A stretch of 64,000 nt of DNA, taken from assembly GCA_030621845.1 (NCBI GenBank), contig JAUXHA010000002.1:1-64000 (forward strand), given 5' to 3'. Both the position numbers and the translations under genes were made by a program. The DNA is from Spongiibacteraceae bacterium. GTDB lineage: Bacteria > Pseudomonadota > Gammaproteobacteria > Pseudomonadales > Dasaniaceae. A model generated the notes under the pieces. It ran no database searches and was not told where the DNA came from. It was given only the letters and a program-made list of their open reading frames with translations. This document shows positions 1 to 13,377 of the stretch, piece by piece (position 1 is the first letter of the stretch; the number at the start of each line of letters is the position of its first letter).

Positions 1-233
1 CTTATTATTAAATGGACTATGCAGCTTAGCTTCCGAGGCAACAAAAAGCTACCGCGCATAAACCTGCATCCTCCCACAATTTCGGGAAGTTTACACGACA
101 GTGCCAGATCGAGAGGACGGAAAGAACTTAACAGACAGGATATGACTAGTGCCGGGGCGAGGACACGGGGCGAGGACAGGCACAGCTCACGCGCTGCATA
201 AACACCCACCACAAGCCCACCGCACAGAGCCAG
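1..233. other. Intergenic stretch left of the inverted-repeat element, no gene seen
   Basis: I see no convincing gene here. The open frames are short, lack a ribosome binding site and resemble no family I know. A small direct repeat built on GGGGCGAGGACA lies near 155-180. The stretch continues beyond the left window edge, so a truncated neighbour's upstream region cannot be excluded. Confidence 0.5.
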
Positions 234-393
234 CACTGGCAGGGGGTTCAGCTTGAGGTCATTCAGGGAGCGTTTAAGTTTGTCAGGTTTTCTGGCGTTT
301 TTAAGCGAGGAATGTCTGAGCGAAGCGAGTTCCGCAGCCGCCAGAAAGCCTGACAAACTTGCTACCGGCCGCAAGCTGAACCCCCTGCCAGTG
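234..393. repeat. Nested inverted-repeat element (MITE/REP-like)
   Basis: An outer perfect 22-bp inverted repeat pairs 234-255 with 372-393. Inside it a second 22-bp inverted repeat pairs 276-297 with 339-360, with one mismatch. A smaller palindromic stretch (GGAA...GAGCGAAGCGAG...TTCC) sits in the centre near 310-333. The whole 160 bp could fold into one long cruciform or hairpin. There is no coding potential beyond a chance frame across it. The architecture suits a mobile non-autonomous or REP-type element, or a structured RNA. I cannot tell which without finding other copies. Confidence 0.7.
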
Positions 394-438
394 CGAATCA
401 ACCACCGACTTGGTACAGTGCCGGTGCGGGACAGGCAC

Positions 439-470
439 AAAAAAGGCAGCCACTGGCTGCCTTTTTATTC
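439..470. terminator. Bidirectional intrinsic terminator after rpoS
   Basis: A 7-bp GC-rich stem (GGCAGCC at 445-451 with GGCTGCC at 455-461) is flanked by an A run on the left and a T run on the right. It can therefore terminate on either strand. It lies just beyond the rpoS stop codon at 481. Confidence 0.85.
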
Positions 471-480
471 CGGGTGCAAC

Positions 481-1491
481 TTAGCTAAAAATAGACTCGC
501 TGCTCAAACCCTGTTTCTCAAGAATATCCCGCAGGCGTTTTAGCGCTTCTACCTGAATCTGGCGTACCCGCTCACGGGTCAGGCCAATCTCGCGGCCGAC
601 TTCTTCCAGGGTGCTGGTCTCGTAGCCCCTGAGGCCAAAACGCCGCGCAACAACTTCCCGCTGCTTTTCGGTCAATTCGCCCAGCCAGCCACAGATGCTT
701 GAACGCATGTCGTCGTCCTGGAGCATTTCAGCGGGATCTGAGACATGTATGTCGGGAATCGTGTCGAGTAGGGATTTATCGGAATCAACGCCGAGAGGGG
801 TGTCTACGGAGGCGACACGCTCATTCAAGCCCAGCATCTTCTTCACGTCCTGTACCGGACGATCCAGCAAATCAGCAATCTCTTCAGCGGAGGGCTCGTG
901 ATCCAGCTTCTGGGTCAGTTCACGGGCCGCTCGCAGATAAACATTAAGCTCCTTCACCACATGGATGGGCAGGCGGATAGTCCGCGTCTGGTTCATGATA
1001 GCCCGTTCAATGGTCTGGCGAATCCACCAGGTGGCGTAGGTTGAGAAACGGAAGCCGCGCTCGGGATCAAACTTCTCAACCGCCCGGATCAAACCCAGGT
1101 TACCTTCTTCAATCAAGTCCAGCAGTGACAGGCCGCGGTTAACGTAACGGCGGGCGATTTTCACTACCAGGCGTAAATTACTTTCGATCATGCGCTTGCG
1201 GCCAGCATCTTCACCACGCTGGGCCATACGCGCAAAATGCACTTCTTCTTCAGGGGTTAACAACGGTGAAAAGCCAATTTCATTCAGGTAAAGCTGAGTC
1301 GCATCCAGGGTTTTCTGGAAACGATCGCCTTTCATCTTCGGCGTGGTCGGTTTCCTGCCCGTTGCTTTTACGTGCTCTTCAATTTCCCGCTCAAGCTCCA
1401 ATGCTTCCAATGCCTCTGGATCGAGGGTCTGGGCGCCAACGACGCTCTCGGTCTCTTGCTTAGCCTGTTTTTTTTCTACTTGAACTTCCAT
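481..1491 (-). CDS. rpoS: RNA polymerase sigma factor RpoS (sigma-38)
   Basis: This is the stationary-phase and general stress sigma factor, which directs RNA polymerase to stress promoters. The 336-residue product has the group-2 sigma70 layout: region 1.2 ([11 protein letters not shown]), region 2 with the core-binding and -10 recognition segment ([20 protein letters not shown], then [15 protein letters not shown]), region 3, and a region 4 helix-turn-helix ([20 protein letters not shown]). The ATG at 1491 is preferred. It has AAGGG about 8 nt upstream, while the in-frame GTG at 1500 would overlap that site. It is the last gene of the nlpD-rpoS pair, and a terminator follows. In relatives the main rpoS promoter lies inside nlpD. 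Confidence 0.97.
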   Translation of the reverse strand: MEVQVEKKQAKQETESVVGAQTLDPEALEALELEREIEEHVKATGRKPTTPKMKGDRFQKTLDATQLYLNEIGFSPLLTPEEEVHFARMAQRGEDAGRKRMIESNLRLVVKIARRYVNRGLSLLDLIEEGNLGLIRAVEKFDPERGFRFSTYATWWIRQTIERAIMNQTRTIRLPIHVVKELNVYLRAARELTQKLDHEPSAEEIADLLDRPVQDVKKMLGLNERVASVDTPLGVDSDKSLLDTIPDIHVSDPAEMLQDDDMRSSICGWLGELTEKQREVVARRFGLRGYETSTLEEVGREIGLTRERVRQIQVEALKRLRDILEKQGLSSESIFS

Positions 1492-1584
1492 TGATCGCAC
1501 CCTTATTTTTGTTGGAAGACACTGCCAGTTGCTCGTGTAAGCTACTATTCTGACCTTTATTCAGGCTTTCCCTCAAGCCAACTG

Positions 1585-2361
1585 CTATTTTCTCGGCAAC
1601 AGCTTAAGAGGATCAATCGGCTTACCATCACGCCTGATTTCAAAATGAAGTTTGACTTCATTGGTGCCTGTATCCCCTATTTTGGCAATTTGTTGACCGC
1701 TCTTGACCTTTTGCCCCTCCTTGACCAACAACTCGCTGTTGTGACCATAGGCGCTAAGGTAATACGCATTATGTTTTACAATCAATAAATTACCGTACCC
1801 CTTCAAACCACCACCGGCATAAACAACAATTCCGCTGTTGGCTGCATACACAGGCTCGCCCAATTTGCCTTGAAGATCAATACCCTTATGGACAGCACCT
1901 CGGGCACTGTAACCGCGAAGCAACTTTCCCTTAGCCGGCCATTGCCAACGATAAGGGTACTGATTCTTGTCCAGCGCAGGCATCGAGCTGCGCGGCTTGG
2001 CCGTCGTAGCGGAAGCCGTCTTTTCAGTGCTCGACTTGCGCTTGGCTGGACTGCCTTTGGCACCACCAGCGGCGGCGTTTTTAACGCCGGCAGCGCTGCT
2101 TTTCCCGCGGCCGTCCAACTGCAAAACCTGACCGGGGTAAATGGTGTAGGGCGGATTAATTCTGTTGGTGGACGCTAACTGTTTAAAGTCTATGTTACGG
2201 CTCCACGCGATGGAAAACAGGGTTTCACCGCGACTAACAACATAGCTTTTTTCATCCACTGAAACGCCGTTTTCAAGCTCTTCAACAGGGGCATAATTAC
2301 GCCCGGAGCCGCAGGCCGTGAGCAGCATAAAAGTAATAAAAAGCAAGCCGCGTAAGATCAT
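1585..2361 (-). CDS. nlpD: Murein hydrolase activator lipoprotein NlpD
   Basis: This lipoprotein activates the AmiC-type amidase that splits septal peptidoglycan during daughter-cell separation. A signal peptide ends in the lipobox LLTAC (Cys17). A LysM domain follows at about residues 40-85 (YVVSRGETLFSIAW to YPGQVLQL), then a Lys/Ala/Ser-rich linker, then a C-terminal LytM/M23 domain at about 155-255. The M23 zinc site is only partly kept: HKGID is present, but the HxH motif reads KLH. This agrees with a non-catalytic activator rather than an endopeptidase. It lies directly upstream of rpoS, as in most gammaproteobacteria. Confidence 0.95.
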   Translation of the reverse strand: MILRGLLFITFMLLTACGSGRNYAPVEELENGVSVDEKSYVVSRGETLFSIAWSRNIDFKQLASTNRINPPYTIYPGQVLQLDGRGKSSAAGVKNAAAGGAKGSPAKRKSSTEKTASATTAKPRSSMPALDKNQYPYRWQWPAKGKLLRGYSARGAVHKGIDLQGKLGEPVYAANSGIVVYAGGGLKGYGNLLIVKHNAYYLSAYGHNSELLVKEGQKVKSGQQIAKIGDTGTNEVKLHFEIRRDGKPIDPLKLLPRK

Positions 2362-2591
2362 CCAAAACTGAGCCTTGCAGAGGGATTTTGGACATAAATC
2401 AACCAGCTCGTATAGTGGTTAATACTCATTCCTTTATTAGCTTTAGGTCTTAATACCATGATTTTGTTTAAAAAAATTATAAAAGGATTTTTAAAAATTC
2501 AATGAAAAGCGTGTTTTTTAAAAACTAAAAAGCATAAAAAAATAATTTTAAATGCGAATGAGTCTAAACAATTAGGAAAAAATTTCCTTTT

Positions 2592-3527
2592 TTACTGTGT
2601 TTTTTCTGGCTTAGCGCCAAAAAACTCTAAAAGTAGTACCGCAAAAACGCCAAAAAAAGCTGCAACCAGGCAATATAAGGTCTGCGGATCGCTCGCTGTA
2701 AGCTCCAGAAAGCTACCCGGCAATACATTTTCCCGGGTCAGCGCCATCAATTCACCGTGGCTGTTTTCATAATAGCTCAGGGTATGCTTCCAGGGCCAAA
2801 CCAGGTAAAGCGAGCCGATCAGAAAGCCGGTCAACAGTGCCAGGGTCATGTCCTGGAAACGGCCAAAGAGCCATGACAGCAGGCTGGCAAAACTGAGTAA
2901 ACCGATGCCACAGCCCGCTGTAAAACAGGCCAACAACAATAAATCCAGCTGTTTAACCGCCGCCAGGATATGTGCATACATCCCCAGCAACAGTAGAATA
3001 AAGCTGCCCGATATCCCGGGCAATATCATTGCACAGATGGCTATGGCACCGCTGCCAAATACCAGTAAGGGAGTGGGTGGCAGCTCCGCGGGCTTCAGCA
3101 CCGAGACCGTATAGGCAATCAGCACGCCAAACACAATTGCCAGCACCACCCGGCCATTCCACTGTGTAAGCTGCCGGGCCATGTGCAGTGAAGAGGCCGC
3201 GATCAAGCCAAAAAAGAACGACCATATCAGTACCGGATACTGCTCTAACAAGAAACTAATAACCCTGGCCAGGGAAAAAATACTGGTGAGAATCCCCAGC
3301 ATCAACAACAGCAAAAAGTTGCCATTGATATGCCGCCAAGCCACCAGGGGACCCTCAGTGATCAGCGTCTTCAGCGCACCGACATTTATTGACCGAATAC
3401 TATTGAGCAATTCCTGGTAAATCCCGGTGATAAAAGCCACAGTACCGCCAGACACACCCGGCACCACATCTGCTGCGCCCATCGCCAGACCCCGTAAGTA
3501 GACCCCCAGTGGCGTTATTTTATTCAT
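2592..3527 (-). CDS. DUF368 polytopic membrane protein
   Basis: This is a 311-residue inner-membrane protein of the DUF368 family. It has eight or more predicted hydrophobic segments and the family N-terminal signature GAADVVPGVSGGTVAFITG at about residues 17-35. A related motif (ILPGISGSFILLLLG) recurs near residue 165, suggesting an internal duplication. Family members have been linked to polyprenyl-phosphate lipid transport; I infer no more than that here. It starts one base after the pcm stop codon, so it is likely co-translated with pcm. DUF368 between pcm and nlpD is not the E. coli arrangement. Confidence 0.85.
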   Translation of the reverse strand: MNKITPLGVYLRGLAMGAADVVPGVSGGTVAFITGIYQELLNSIRSINVGALKTLITEGPLVAWRHINGNFLLLLMLGILTSIFSLARVISFLLEQYPVLIWSFFFGLIAASSLHMARQLTQWNGRVVLAIVFGVLIAYTVSVLKPAELPPTPLLVFGSGAIAICAMILPGISGSFILLLLGMYAHILAAVKQLDLLLLACFTAGCGIGLLSFASLLSWLFGRFQDMTLALLTGFLIGSLYLVWPWKHTLSYYENSHGELMALTRENVLPGSFLELTASDPQTLYCLVAAFFGVFAVLLLEFFGAKPEKTQ

Positions 3528-3528
3528 T

Positions 3529-4194
3529 TTATTTCACCAGACCTGATTTCAACGGGACAAAAAACGCCGGTTCAACCACCGTCAGTTCAATTTCATTATC
3601 AATATTCGTCACCAGCATCAGGTCCTGGCGATTGTCATCACCCACGGGAATCACCAAACGACCACCGGGAGCCAGTTGATCGATCAATTCCTGCGGCACT
3701 TGCTGCGGCGCGGCGGTTGAGATAATGCCGTCAAAGGGGCCTTTTTGAGGCCAGCCAAAGCCCCCGTCAGCGTGTTTCAAGTGCACATTGTGCGCGCCGA
3801 GGAGTTGCAGACGCTGCCGGGCTTTGTCCTGTAAGGGTTTGATCCGCTCAACGCTGTACACCCGGTCGACCATCTGAGCCAGCACCGTGGTCTGGAAGCC
3901 CGACCCGGTACCGACTTCCAACACGCGTTTTAACGGGCCACCGGCCAGTAACAACTCCGTCATTCGGGCAACAATATAGGGCTGGGAAAGTGTCTGTTGA
4001 AAACCAATGGGCAGCGCACTGTCTTCATAGGCCCGGTGTGACAACGCTTCATCGAGAAAAATATGCCGCGGCGTGGTTCTCATCACTTCCAACACATCGA
4101 TATTTTGGATGCCCTGTTCAATTAAACGATGAATCAGGCGGTCACGGGTTCGCTGGGAGGTCATACCAATACCGGCGAGGTTTAACTTACTCAC
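3529..4194 (-). CDS. pcm: Protein-L-isoaspartate O-methyltransferase
   Basis: It repairs damaged proteins by methylating L-isoaspartyl residues from S-adenosylmethionine. The 221-residue product has the SAM-binding motif [16 protein letters not shown], the family N-terminal segment ([21 protein letters not shown]) and the [10 protein letters not shown] loop. The start is GTG, with AGGAG 7 nt upstream. It follows truD by 27 nt in the same direction. In most gammaproteobacteria surE lies between truD and pcm, but here there is no room for it. Confidence 0.95.
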   Translation of the reverse strand: MSKLNLAGIGMTSQRTRDRLIHRLIEQGIQNIDVLEVMRTTPRHIFLDEALSHRAYEDSALPIGFQQTLSQPYIVARMTELLLAGGPLKRVLEVGTGSGFQTTVLAQMVDRVYSVERIKPLQDKARQRLQLLGAHNVHLKHADGGFGWPQKGPFDGIISTAAPQQVPQELIDQLAPGGRLVIPVGDDNRQDLMLVTNIDNEIELTVVEPAFFVPLKSGLVK

Positions 4195-4221
4195 TTATCA
4201 CTCCTGACTACTCTGGCCCTG

Positions 4222-5277
4222 TTATTGTTTTCTATCAACGACCCGCTCGGTATCGGCAACACGATAATCCAGTAATTCTCGCATAAGCACCGTGGCGAAA
4301 CACCCTGTAGGCAAGGAGAATGTTATTTCTACCGTTTGTTCGGGAACTGTCTTCCAAAGGAGGTTGTGTGGAATCATCCGAAGTGGTCTGCGCTCAGCCT
4401 TTAAACCCGCCTGTTCGAGCCCTGCCAACAGCTCACTATGGGGCTTAAGTATAGACGTTTCCAGTGCGGCAACGGCCTTTTCGCAGACTAATGTACCGTT
4501 TTTTCCATACAGTGGCCCGGTGGGGTGAACATCACCCGCCAGCAGCCGCTGCTGCAAGGCATCGTCTTCATTATGGGCAAAGACACTGTGACTCCCCTGC
4601 AACGCAACCAGCTCGCCGGGCAACAACTGTTGCCAGCTACCGTCACTGACACGCTGCGCTAACACTTGATTAAACAACCAGCCGCGAACCGCAGACAAAT
4701 AAATACCTCGCAAATGCCGACCCGGTTTCAACTCGCCCGCGAACCAACGCCTCGCGTTATCGAGATTGGCACCATCATGACCAAAACGCTGCTCACCAAA
4801 ATAGTTAGGCACCCCCTGCAGCTGTATTTTTTCGACACGCGCAATAAAATCATCGTGATCACCCAGCCAATCCCTGACCCGAAGCGTAAATCGGTTGCCG
4901 CGGTGAGTGCCCCGGCGCAGCTTTTTCCTGTGCAGGGTGGCTGCCAACAGTGATAATGCCGGGCTGTTGAGTTGTGACCAATCGATTGTTTTCTTGCCCG
5001 GAAGATGCACACTGAACCATTGACGGGTCAGCGCATGACGATCTTTCATTCCGCAATAGCTGATCTGGCGTATTGGCAGCTGGGCAATTTGGGCTATCCG
5101 CCTGGCAACTTGCTCAGTATTGAGCCCCGCTTTTTCAATCCATAAAAAGTGGTGTTCACCCTCGCCGCTGGGTTCAAAGGCCAATTGTTCCTCGACCATA
5201 AAATCAGCAGCTTCGGTGCGCAATACACCACGCATCAGCGGCTTGCCATAGGCATAGGGTAAGTCAATTACTGGCAT
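4222..5277 (-). CDS. truD: tRNA pseudouridine(13) synthase TruD
   Basis: It converts uridine 13 of tRNA(Glu) to pseudouridine. The 351-residue product carries the TruD signature around the catalytic aspartate (YCGMKDRHALTRQWFSV, about residues 75-91) and the FGEQRFGHDGANL segment. The protein is of normal length and appears intact. Its ATG directly follows the ispF stop codon, so the two genes are probably translationally coupled. Confidence 0.95.
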   Translation of the reverse strand: MPVIDLPYAYGKPLMRGVLRTEAADFMVEEQLAFEPSGEGEHHFLWIEKAGLNTEQVARRIAQIAQLPIRQISYCGMKDRHALTRQWFSVHLPGKKTIDWSQLNSPALSLLAATLHRKKLRRGTHRGNRFTLRVRDWLGDHDDFIARVEKIQLQGVPNYFGEQRFGHDGANLDNARRWFAGELKPGRHLRGIYLSAVRGWLFNQVLAQRVSDGSWQQLLPGELVALQGSHSVFAHNEDDALQQRLLAGDVHPTGPLYGKNGTLVCEKAVAALETSILKPHSELLAGLEQAGLKAERRPLRMIPHNLLWKTVPEQTVEITFSLPTGCFATVLMRELLDYRVADTERVVDRKQ

Positions 5278-5751
5278 TTAACGGCTGACTAATAAGACCA
5301 CGGCATACACAGCAATACCTTCTTCGCGGCCGGTAAAACCCAGCCCCTCGGTGGTAGTCGCCTTGACGTTGATCTGTTGGATTGATGACTGCAGGTCACT
5401 GGCAATATGGCTGCATATGCTGTCGCAATGGGGTGAAAGTTTGGGCGCCTGGGCGACCACGGTAATATCGGCATTGCCCAAGGTCAAGCCCTCTGCCAAC
5501 ACCAGCGCGTAAACCCGGCGCAAAAGTTCCCGGCTATCGGCACCGGCATATTGTGGGTCGCTATCGGGAAAATGACGCCCGATATCTCCCAACCCACAGG
5601 CTCCTAATAGCGCATCACAGAGCGCATGCAAGAGTACATCACCATCAGAATGTGCGACCAGGCCATAGGGGTAAGGAATGCTTACGCCACCCAAAATGAC
5701 ACAGTCACCCTCACCGAAGCGATGCACATCATAGCCGTGACCTATCCGCAT
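5278..5751 (-). CDS. ispF: 2-C-methyl-D-erythritol 2,4-cyclodiphosphate synthase
   Basis: This MEP-pathway enzyme cyclises CDP-methylerythritol 2-phosphate to methylerythritol cyclodiphosphate for isoprenoid synthesis. The 157-residue product has the metal-binding GYDVHRF motif at the N terminus, the [19 protein letters not shown] segment and the C-terminal [15 protein letters not shown] motif. It lies 12 nt downstream of ispD, so two consecutive MEP steps are made from one transcript. Confidence 0.97.
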   Translation of the reverse strand: MRIGHGYDVHRFGEGDCVILGGVSIPYPYGLVAHSDGDVLLHALCDALLGACGLGDIGRHFPDSDPQYAGADSRELLRRVYALVLAEGLTLGNADITVVAQAPKLSPHCDSICSHIASDLQSSIQQINVKATTTEGLGFTGREEGIAVYAVVLLVSR

Positions 5752-5763
5752 AGCCTACCCTCG

Positions 5764-6459
5764 TTATTGCCTGGTTAAATAAAATTCTGCCAACGCCAGG
5801 TCTTCCGGGCTGGTGACTTTTAAATTACGTCGTGAACCTTCGACCACTTTCACCGCGAAACCGGCACGCTCAACCGCCGCCGCCTCATCGGTGGTATCTT
5901 GCCCCTGCTCAACCGCCGCCGCCAATGCATCGTGCAATAAACCGTAACGAAACATCTGTGGCGTCTGCGCTTGCCACAGCCGGGTGCGATCCAGGGTCGC
6001 CGTTACCCGGTGCTGGCTATCAACCTGTTTGATGGTATCGGTGACGGGCAGTGCTAACAGCCCACCCACTTTATCCGCTGACAAGGTTTGCAGCAGGCGC
6101 TGAATGTCCGCTAATTGAATACAGGGCCTGGCAATATCATGTACCAGCACCCAGTCATCGGCTTGACTGTGCTGCTGCAAACACTTCAAACCATTGAGAA
6201 CTGAATGGCAGCGTTGCTGACCACCCTCGGCCACTACCAGGCGAGGGTTCTCAAATACCGGTAATTCACACCAGCGCTTATCATCGGCATCCAGCACCAC
6301 CACCAGCTGCTGCAAGCCAGGCACTTCCAGTAACGTATCGAGGGTATGCTCCAGTATTGTTTTTCCCGCAATCGACAAATACTGTTTGGGACAGTCTTCT
6401 CCCATACGACGGCCGATACCAGCGGCAGGAATCACAGCAAAACAGGCAGCCTCAGCCAT
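5764..6459 (-). CDS. ispD: 2-C-methyl-D-erythritol 4-phosphate cytidylyltransferase
   Basis: It transfers CMP to methylerythritol 4-phosphate, the third MEP-pathway step. The nucleotide-binding motif IPAAGIGRRMG followed by CPKQY lies at the N terminus, and VLVHDIARPC and LPVTDTIKQV appear later. I chose the ATG at 6459 (231 residues). A longer TTG-initiated frame from 6480 would overlap ftsB and has no better ribosome binding site. The gene starts 5 nt after the ftsB stop. Confidence 0.95.
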   Translation of the reverse strand: MAEAACFAVIPAAGIGRRMGEDCPKQYLSIAGKTILEHTLDTLLEVPGLQQLVVVLDADDKRWCELPVFENPRLVVAEGGQQRCHSVLNGLKCLQQHSQADDWVLVHDIARPCIQLADIQRLLQTLSADKVGGLLALPVTDTIKQVDSQHRVTATLDRTRLWQAQTPQMFRYGLLHDALAAAVEQGQDTTDEAAAVERAGFAVKVVEGSRRNLKVTSPEDLALAEFYLTRQ

Positions 6460-6463
6460 AGTG

Positions 6464-6742
6464 TTATTTGTCGTCCTCAACCATTAGGTAGAATGTTTCC
6501 CCTTTTTTTATCAGCCCCAGGTCGCGACGGGCGCGTTCTTCAACGCCACTTAAACCGATTTTTAAATCCTTGATTTCTTTTTCCAGCACTTCATTGCGAT
6601 CACGCAGGCGCTCATTCTGTGCCAGCTGTTCAACCAGATCACGCTCCAGTGCAACGATTTCTGCCCAACTGCCCTGACCTATCCAGAGGCGGTATTGCAG
6701 ACCGGCAAGCATGATCAGTAAGAGAGTAAGTATCCAGCGCAT
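6464..6742 (-). CDS. ftsB: Cell division protein FtsB
   Basis: This bitopic septal-ring protein joins FtsL and FtsQ in the divisome and helps activate septal peptidoglycan synthesis. The 92-residue product has one N-terminal membrane segment (WILTLLLIMLAGLQYRLWIG). A coiled coil rich in Leu, Glu and Arg follows at about residues 28-62, then the conserved EERARRDLGLIKKGETFY tail. It lies between eno and ispD, the standard gammaproteobacterial position. Confidence 0.95.
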   Translation of the reverse strand: MRWILTLLLIMLAGLQYRLWIGQGSWAEIVALERDLVEQLAQNERLRDRNEVLEKEIKDLKIGLSGVEERARRDLGLIKKGETFYLMVEDDK

Positions 6743-6850
6743 GTTGATCTAAGTATTTATTAGCAAAACAATACGCTAGCATAATTTGCAAAAGGGATAC
6801 AGAAAGGAATGGGGCAGGCCACGCCCACCCCGCCATTATTCAGAGCTGCC

Positions 6851-8143
<1,293 letters not shown>

Positions 8144-8186
8144 CTAATTACTCCATCATTAACAGGACGCTATATGCGAGAAAATA

Positions 8187-10741
<2,555 letters not shown>

Positions 10742-10877
10742 TCAGATTGAATTCCTGTCCTGAGATGGGGGGTCAGCTTAACAGAAAGCACTGCCCGGCT
10801 CAATCACCCGTCCGGCTCAATAAGGGTGAACTTACAATACACCTGACGCCACTCATGCTCACAGACCCTTAGACCCA

Positions 10878-12197
10878 TCAAGGTAAAGTCCAATGAATAG
10901 TAATCCCTTCATCACCTTCTCCAGCCGCAAAATCTTTACACACCCAGTAACCCCCCACGGCTGCCAACGCATCGCCGACATAAATCAACGGCACTCGATC
11001 CCGCAGCCAGGGCGGAACCGCATATTCCTGGAATAGTTTTTTCAGCGTTTGAGAGGCGACCCGGTTCAGCGGCTGGCAGCGCTCACCCCCTCGGCGAAAA
11101 CGTACATTGAATTCCCGGTTATTTTTTAAACCCTGGCCGATCACTGCTTCTGAGCATAAGCTGCCATTGCCGGCAAGTAGCAGACGCTGCCGATGATCCC
11201 AGGCATAACATTGCTCGCGGTCAAATTCGGCTAGCAGCGGTAGAATATACAAATGGCCACGAAAACGGCGCGCCGCTATGCCCGCCCATGTCACCAGCGG
11301 TTCAGCATCTTCGTCAGCGGCGACCAACTGCTCCAGTATTGCCTGTAATTGTGCGGCGCTGGGCAACGGTAAATCACGCTGTCTTATCCAGTATCGCAGC
11401 AGGTTTTTTTGCCGTGGCCGGTCCAGGCTCAGCAACGATTCCAGCGCCAACTTCTGCTCCGAGGGATTTACCCCCAGCTGGCGACAATCGATCTCCGCCA
11501 ATGCTGTATTCAGTTCACTGGCCTCCTGGCTCAGTTTTATTGCTCGCGTCATGCTCTGGCGATATTGCGGCCAGCGGTGCTCGATCACTGGCAAGACATC
11601 ATGACGGAGGTAATTTCGAGAAAAATCCTTATCACGGTTACTGGAGTCTTCTGCCCATTGCAGCCCCTCATTCTCGGCATAAGCAACGATTTGCTGGCGC
11701 GGGATAGCCAGCAGCGGGCGTAATAAATGGCCGCGCCCCAGCTTGCGCTGCCCGGCCATCGCCCCCAGTCCAAGCACGCCACTGCCGCGCAATAATCGCA
11801 GCAAGCCGGTTTCCAGTTGATCATCCAGATGATGCGCCAGTAACAGGCAATCACCCGCCTGCAGCTGTTTTTCAAAGGCTTGATAGCGGGCCACGCGGGC
11901 CTGGGCTTCGAGGCTTTCGCCACCGCTGCGCGCCACCTCGACCGTTTCGGTCAGCAGCGGAATATTCAGCGCCTTACACACCGCCTGGCAGTGCTGCGCC
12001 CAGTCAAAGGACTGCGCTTGCAACTGGTGGTTGATGTGAATTGCCAGTAATTCTGGCACGCTATCCGGTGACTGCTCACGCAGCTGCGCCAGCAAGTGCA
12101 ACAGCACATGAGAATCGACACCGCCACTGTAAGCAACTAGCCAGCGGGGAGCTGATTGCCAGCGGCTAAGATTTAAATCGGCAGCGGATAGTTTCAT
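10878..12197 (-). CDS. tilS: tRNA(Ile)-lysidine synthase
   Basis: It attaches lysine to C34 of the tRNA(Ile) CAU anticodon so that AUA is read as isoleucine. The 439-residue product has the PP-loop VAYSGGVDSHVLLHLLA near the N terminus, LLAHHLDDQLET, and EDSSNRDKDFSRNYLRH. The TilS substrate-binding and C-terminal domains follow (RFRRGGERCQPLNR). It lies between accA and pyrG, as in many relatives. Confidence 0.95.
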   Translation of the reverse strand: MKLSAADLNLSRWQSAPRWLVAYSGGVDSHVLLHLLAQLREQSPDSVPELLAIHINHQLQAQSFDWAQHCQAVCKALNIPLLTETVEVARSGGESLEAQARVARYQAFEKQLQAGDCLLLAHHLDDQLETGLLRLLRGSGVLGLGAMAGQRKLGRGHLLRPLLAIPRQQIVAYAENEGLQWAEDSSNRDKDFSRNYLRHDVLPVIEHRWPQYRQSMTRAIKLSQEASELNTALAEIDCRQLGVNPSEQKLALESLLSLDRPRQKNLLRYWIRQRDLPLPSAAQLQAILEQLVAADEDAEPLVTWAGIAARRFRGHLYILPLLAEFDREQCYAWDHRQRLLLAGNGSLCSEAVIGQGLKNNREFNVRFRRGGERCQPLNRVASQTLKKLFQEYAVPPWLRDRVPLIYVGDALAAVGGYWVCKDFAAGEGDEGITIHWTLP

Positions 12198-12250
12198 GGG
12201 CGGGATTTAACCGGACCGAGAGGGACGGAAAGCGGGGAATTATTAGTCGA

Positions 12251-12294
12251 TCCCCGCCTGCGCGGGGATGACGGGGATGACGGGGATGACGGGG
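12251..12294. repeat. Short hairpin plus GGGGATGAC tandem repeat
   Basis: Between accA and tilS a small palindrome (TCCCCGCCTGCGCGGGGA, 12251-12268) runs into three tandem copies of GGGGATGAC from 12264. It resembles the widespread intergenic repeats containing a GCGGGGATGACGG core. No function can be read from it. Confidence 0.6.
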
Positions 12295-12326
12295 CCGACT
12301 CGTCCGGGAGTGGTTTTGTTGCTCTT

Positions 12327-13277
12327 TTAATCACTTCCGTATGACATCAATTTGTCATACCGCTTTGCCAGCAAATCATCCAGCGGCAACTTCTTCAATT
12401 CAGCCAGTTGGTTAACCAGATGAAGTTTGATCCGCTCGGCCATCAAATCAATATCGCGATGAGCGCCACCAGAGGGTTCCTCAATGGTGTCATCGACAAT
12501 ACCCAAGCCTTGCAAAATGGTTGAGGTGAGACCCATTGCCTCGGCGGCATCAGGTGCCTTTTCCGATGTTTTCCAGATAATGTTGGCACAGCCTTCCGGC
12601 GAGATAACAAAGTAAGTGGCATACTGCAACATAGCCAGGTGATCACCGACACCGATACCCAGCGCACCCCCGGAGCTGCCCTCGCCAATGACCACCGAGA
12701 TAATCGGTGTTCTCAGGTGGGACATTACCGCCAGGTTGCGAGCAATGGCTTCACTGATGCCCCGCTCTTCGCTGTCGATGCCCGGATAGGCTCCCGGGGT
12801 ATCAATCAAGGTAATAACCGGTAATTTAAAGCGCTCAGCCATTTCCATCAGGCGCATTGCCTTGCGGTAGCCTTCAGGCTTGGGCATACCAAAATTGCGC
12901 CTCACTTTTTCCTGTACACCACGGCCTTTTTCCTGGCCAATCACCATCACCGGCTCACCATCCAGACGGGCAAGACCACCTACGATGGCATTGTCATCGG
13001 CAAAGTGGCGATCGCCGTGTAGTTCATCGAAGTCAGTAAACACCCGTGGAATGTAATCGAGGGTATAGGGGCGCAGTGGGTGGCGAGCAACTTTTACAAT
13101 ATCCCAGGGACTGAGATTACTGTAGATTTTTTCAGTGAGCTTTTTGTTCTTATCGCGCAGTTTGCCAACTTCTTCGCCGATATTGATATCGTTATCGGAA
13201 CCCACTAACTGCAGCTCTTCGATTTTCACCTCAAGCTCGGCAATCGGTTGTTCAAAATCAAGATAATTTGGATTCAT
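12327..13277 (-). CDS. accA: Acetyl-CoA carboxylase carboxyltransferase subunit alpha
   Basis: This is the alpha subunit of the carboxyltransferase that moves the carboxyl group from biotin to acetyl-CoA, giving malonyl-CoA for fatty acid synthesis. The 316-residue product matches the family throughout: [48 protein letters not shown] and [17 protein letters not shown]. It lies directly downstream of dnaE, the conserved gammaproteobacterial order. Confidence 0.97.
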   Translation of the reverse strand: MNPNYLDFEQPIAELEVKIEELQLVGSDNDINIGEEVGKLRDKNKKLTEKIYSNLSPWDIVKVARHPLRPYTLDYIPRVFTDFDELHGDRHFADDNAIVGGLARLDGEPVMVIGQEKGRGVQEKVRRNFGMPKPEGYRKAMRLMEMAERFKLPVITLIDTPGAYPGIDSEERGISEAIARNLAVMSHLRTPIISVVIGEGSSGGALGIGVGDHLAMLQYATYFVISPEGCANIIWKTSEKAPDAAEAMGLTSTILQGLGIVDDTIEEPSGGAHRDIDLMAERIKLHLVNQLAELKKLPLDDLLAKRYDKLMSYGSD

Positions 13278-13377
13278 AGGTTCTTATACACTTCGGGTGG
13301 CCATCTAAATAGCCATACAATGCCCGATCAGCCCCTGTAATTGATAGAATAGCCGCCATTCTACCCTATCATGGCGG

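Noticed and set aside
253-543. Open frame of 96 codons on the plus strand
   Set aside because: It runs through the inverted-repeat element and terminator and into the antisense of rpoS. It has no ribosome binding site and no family match.
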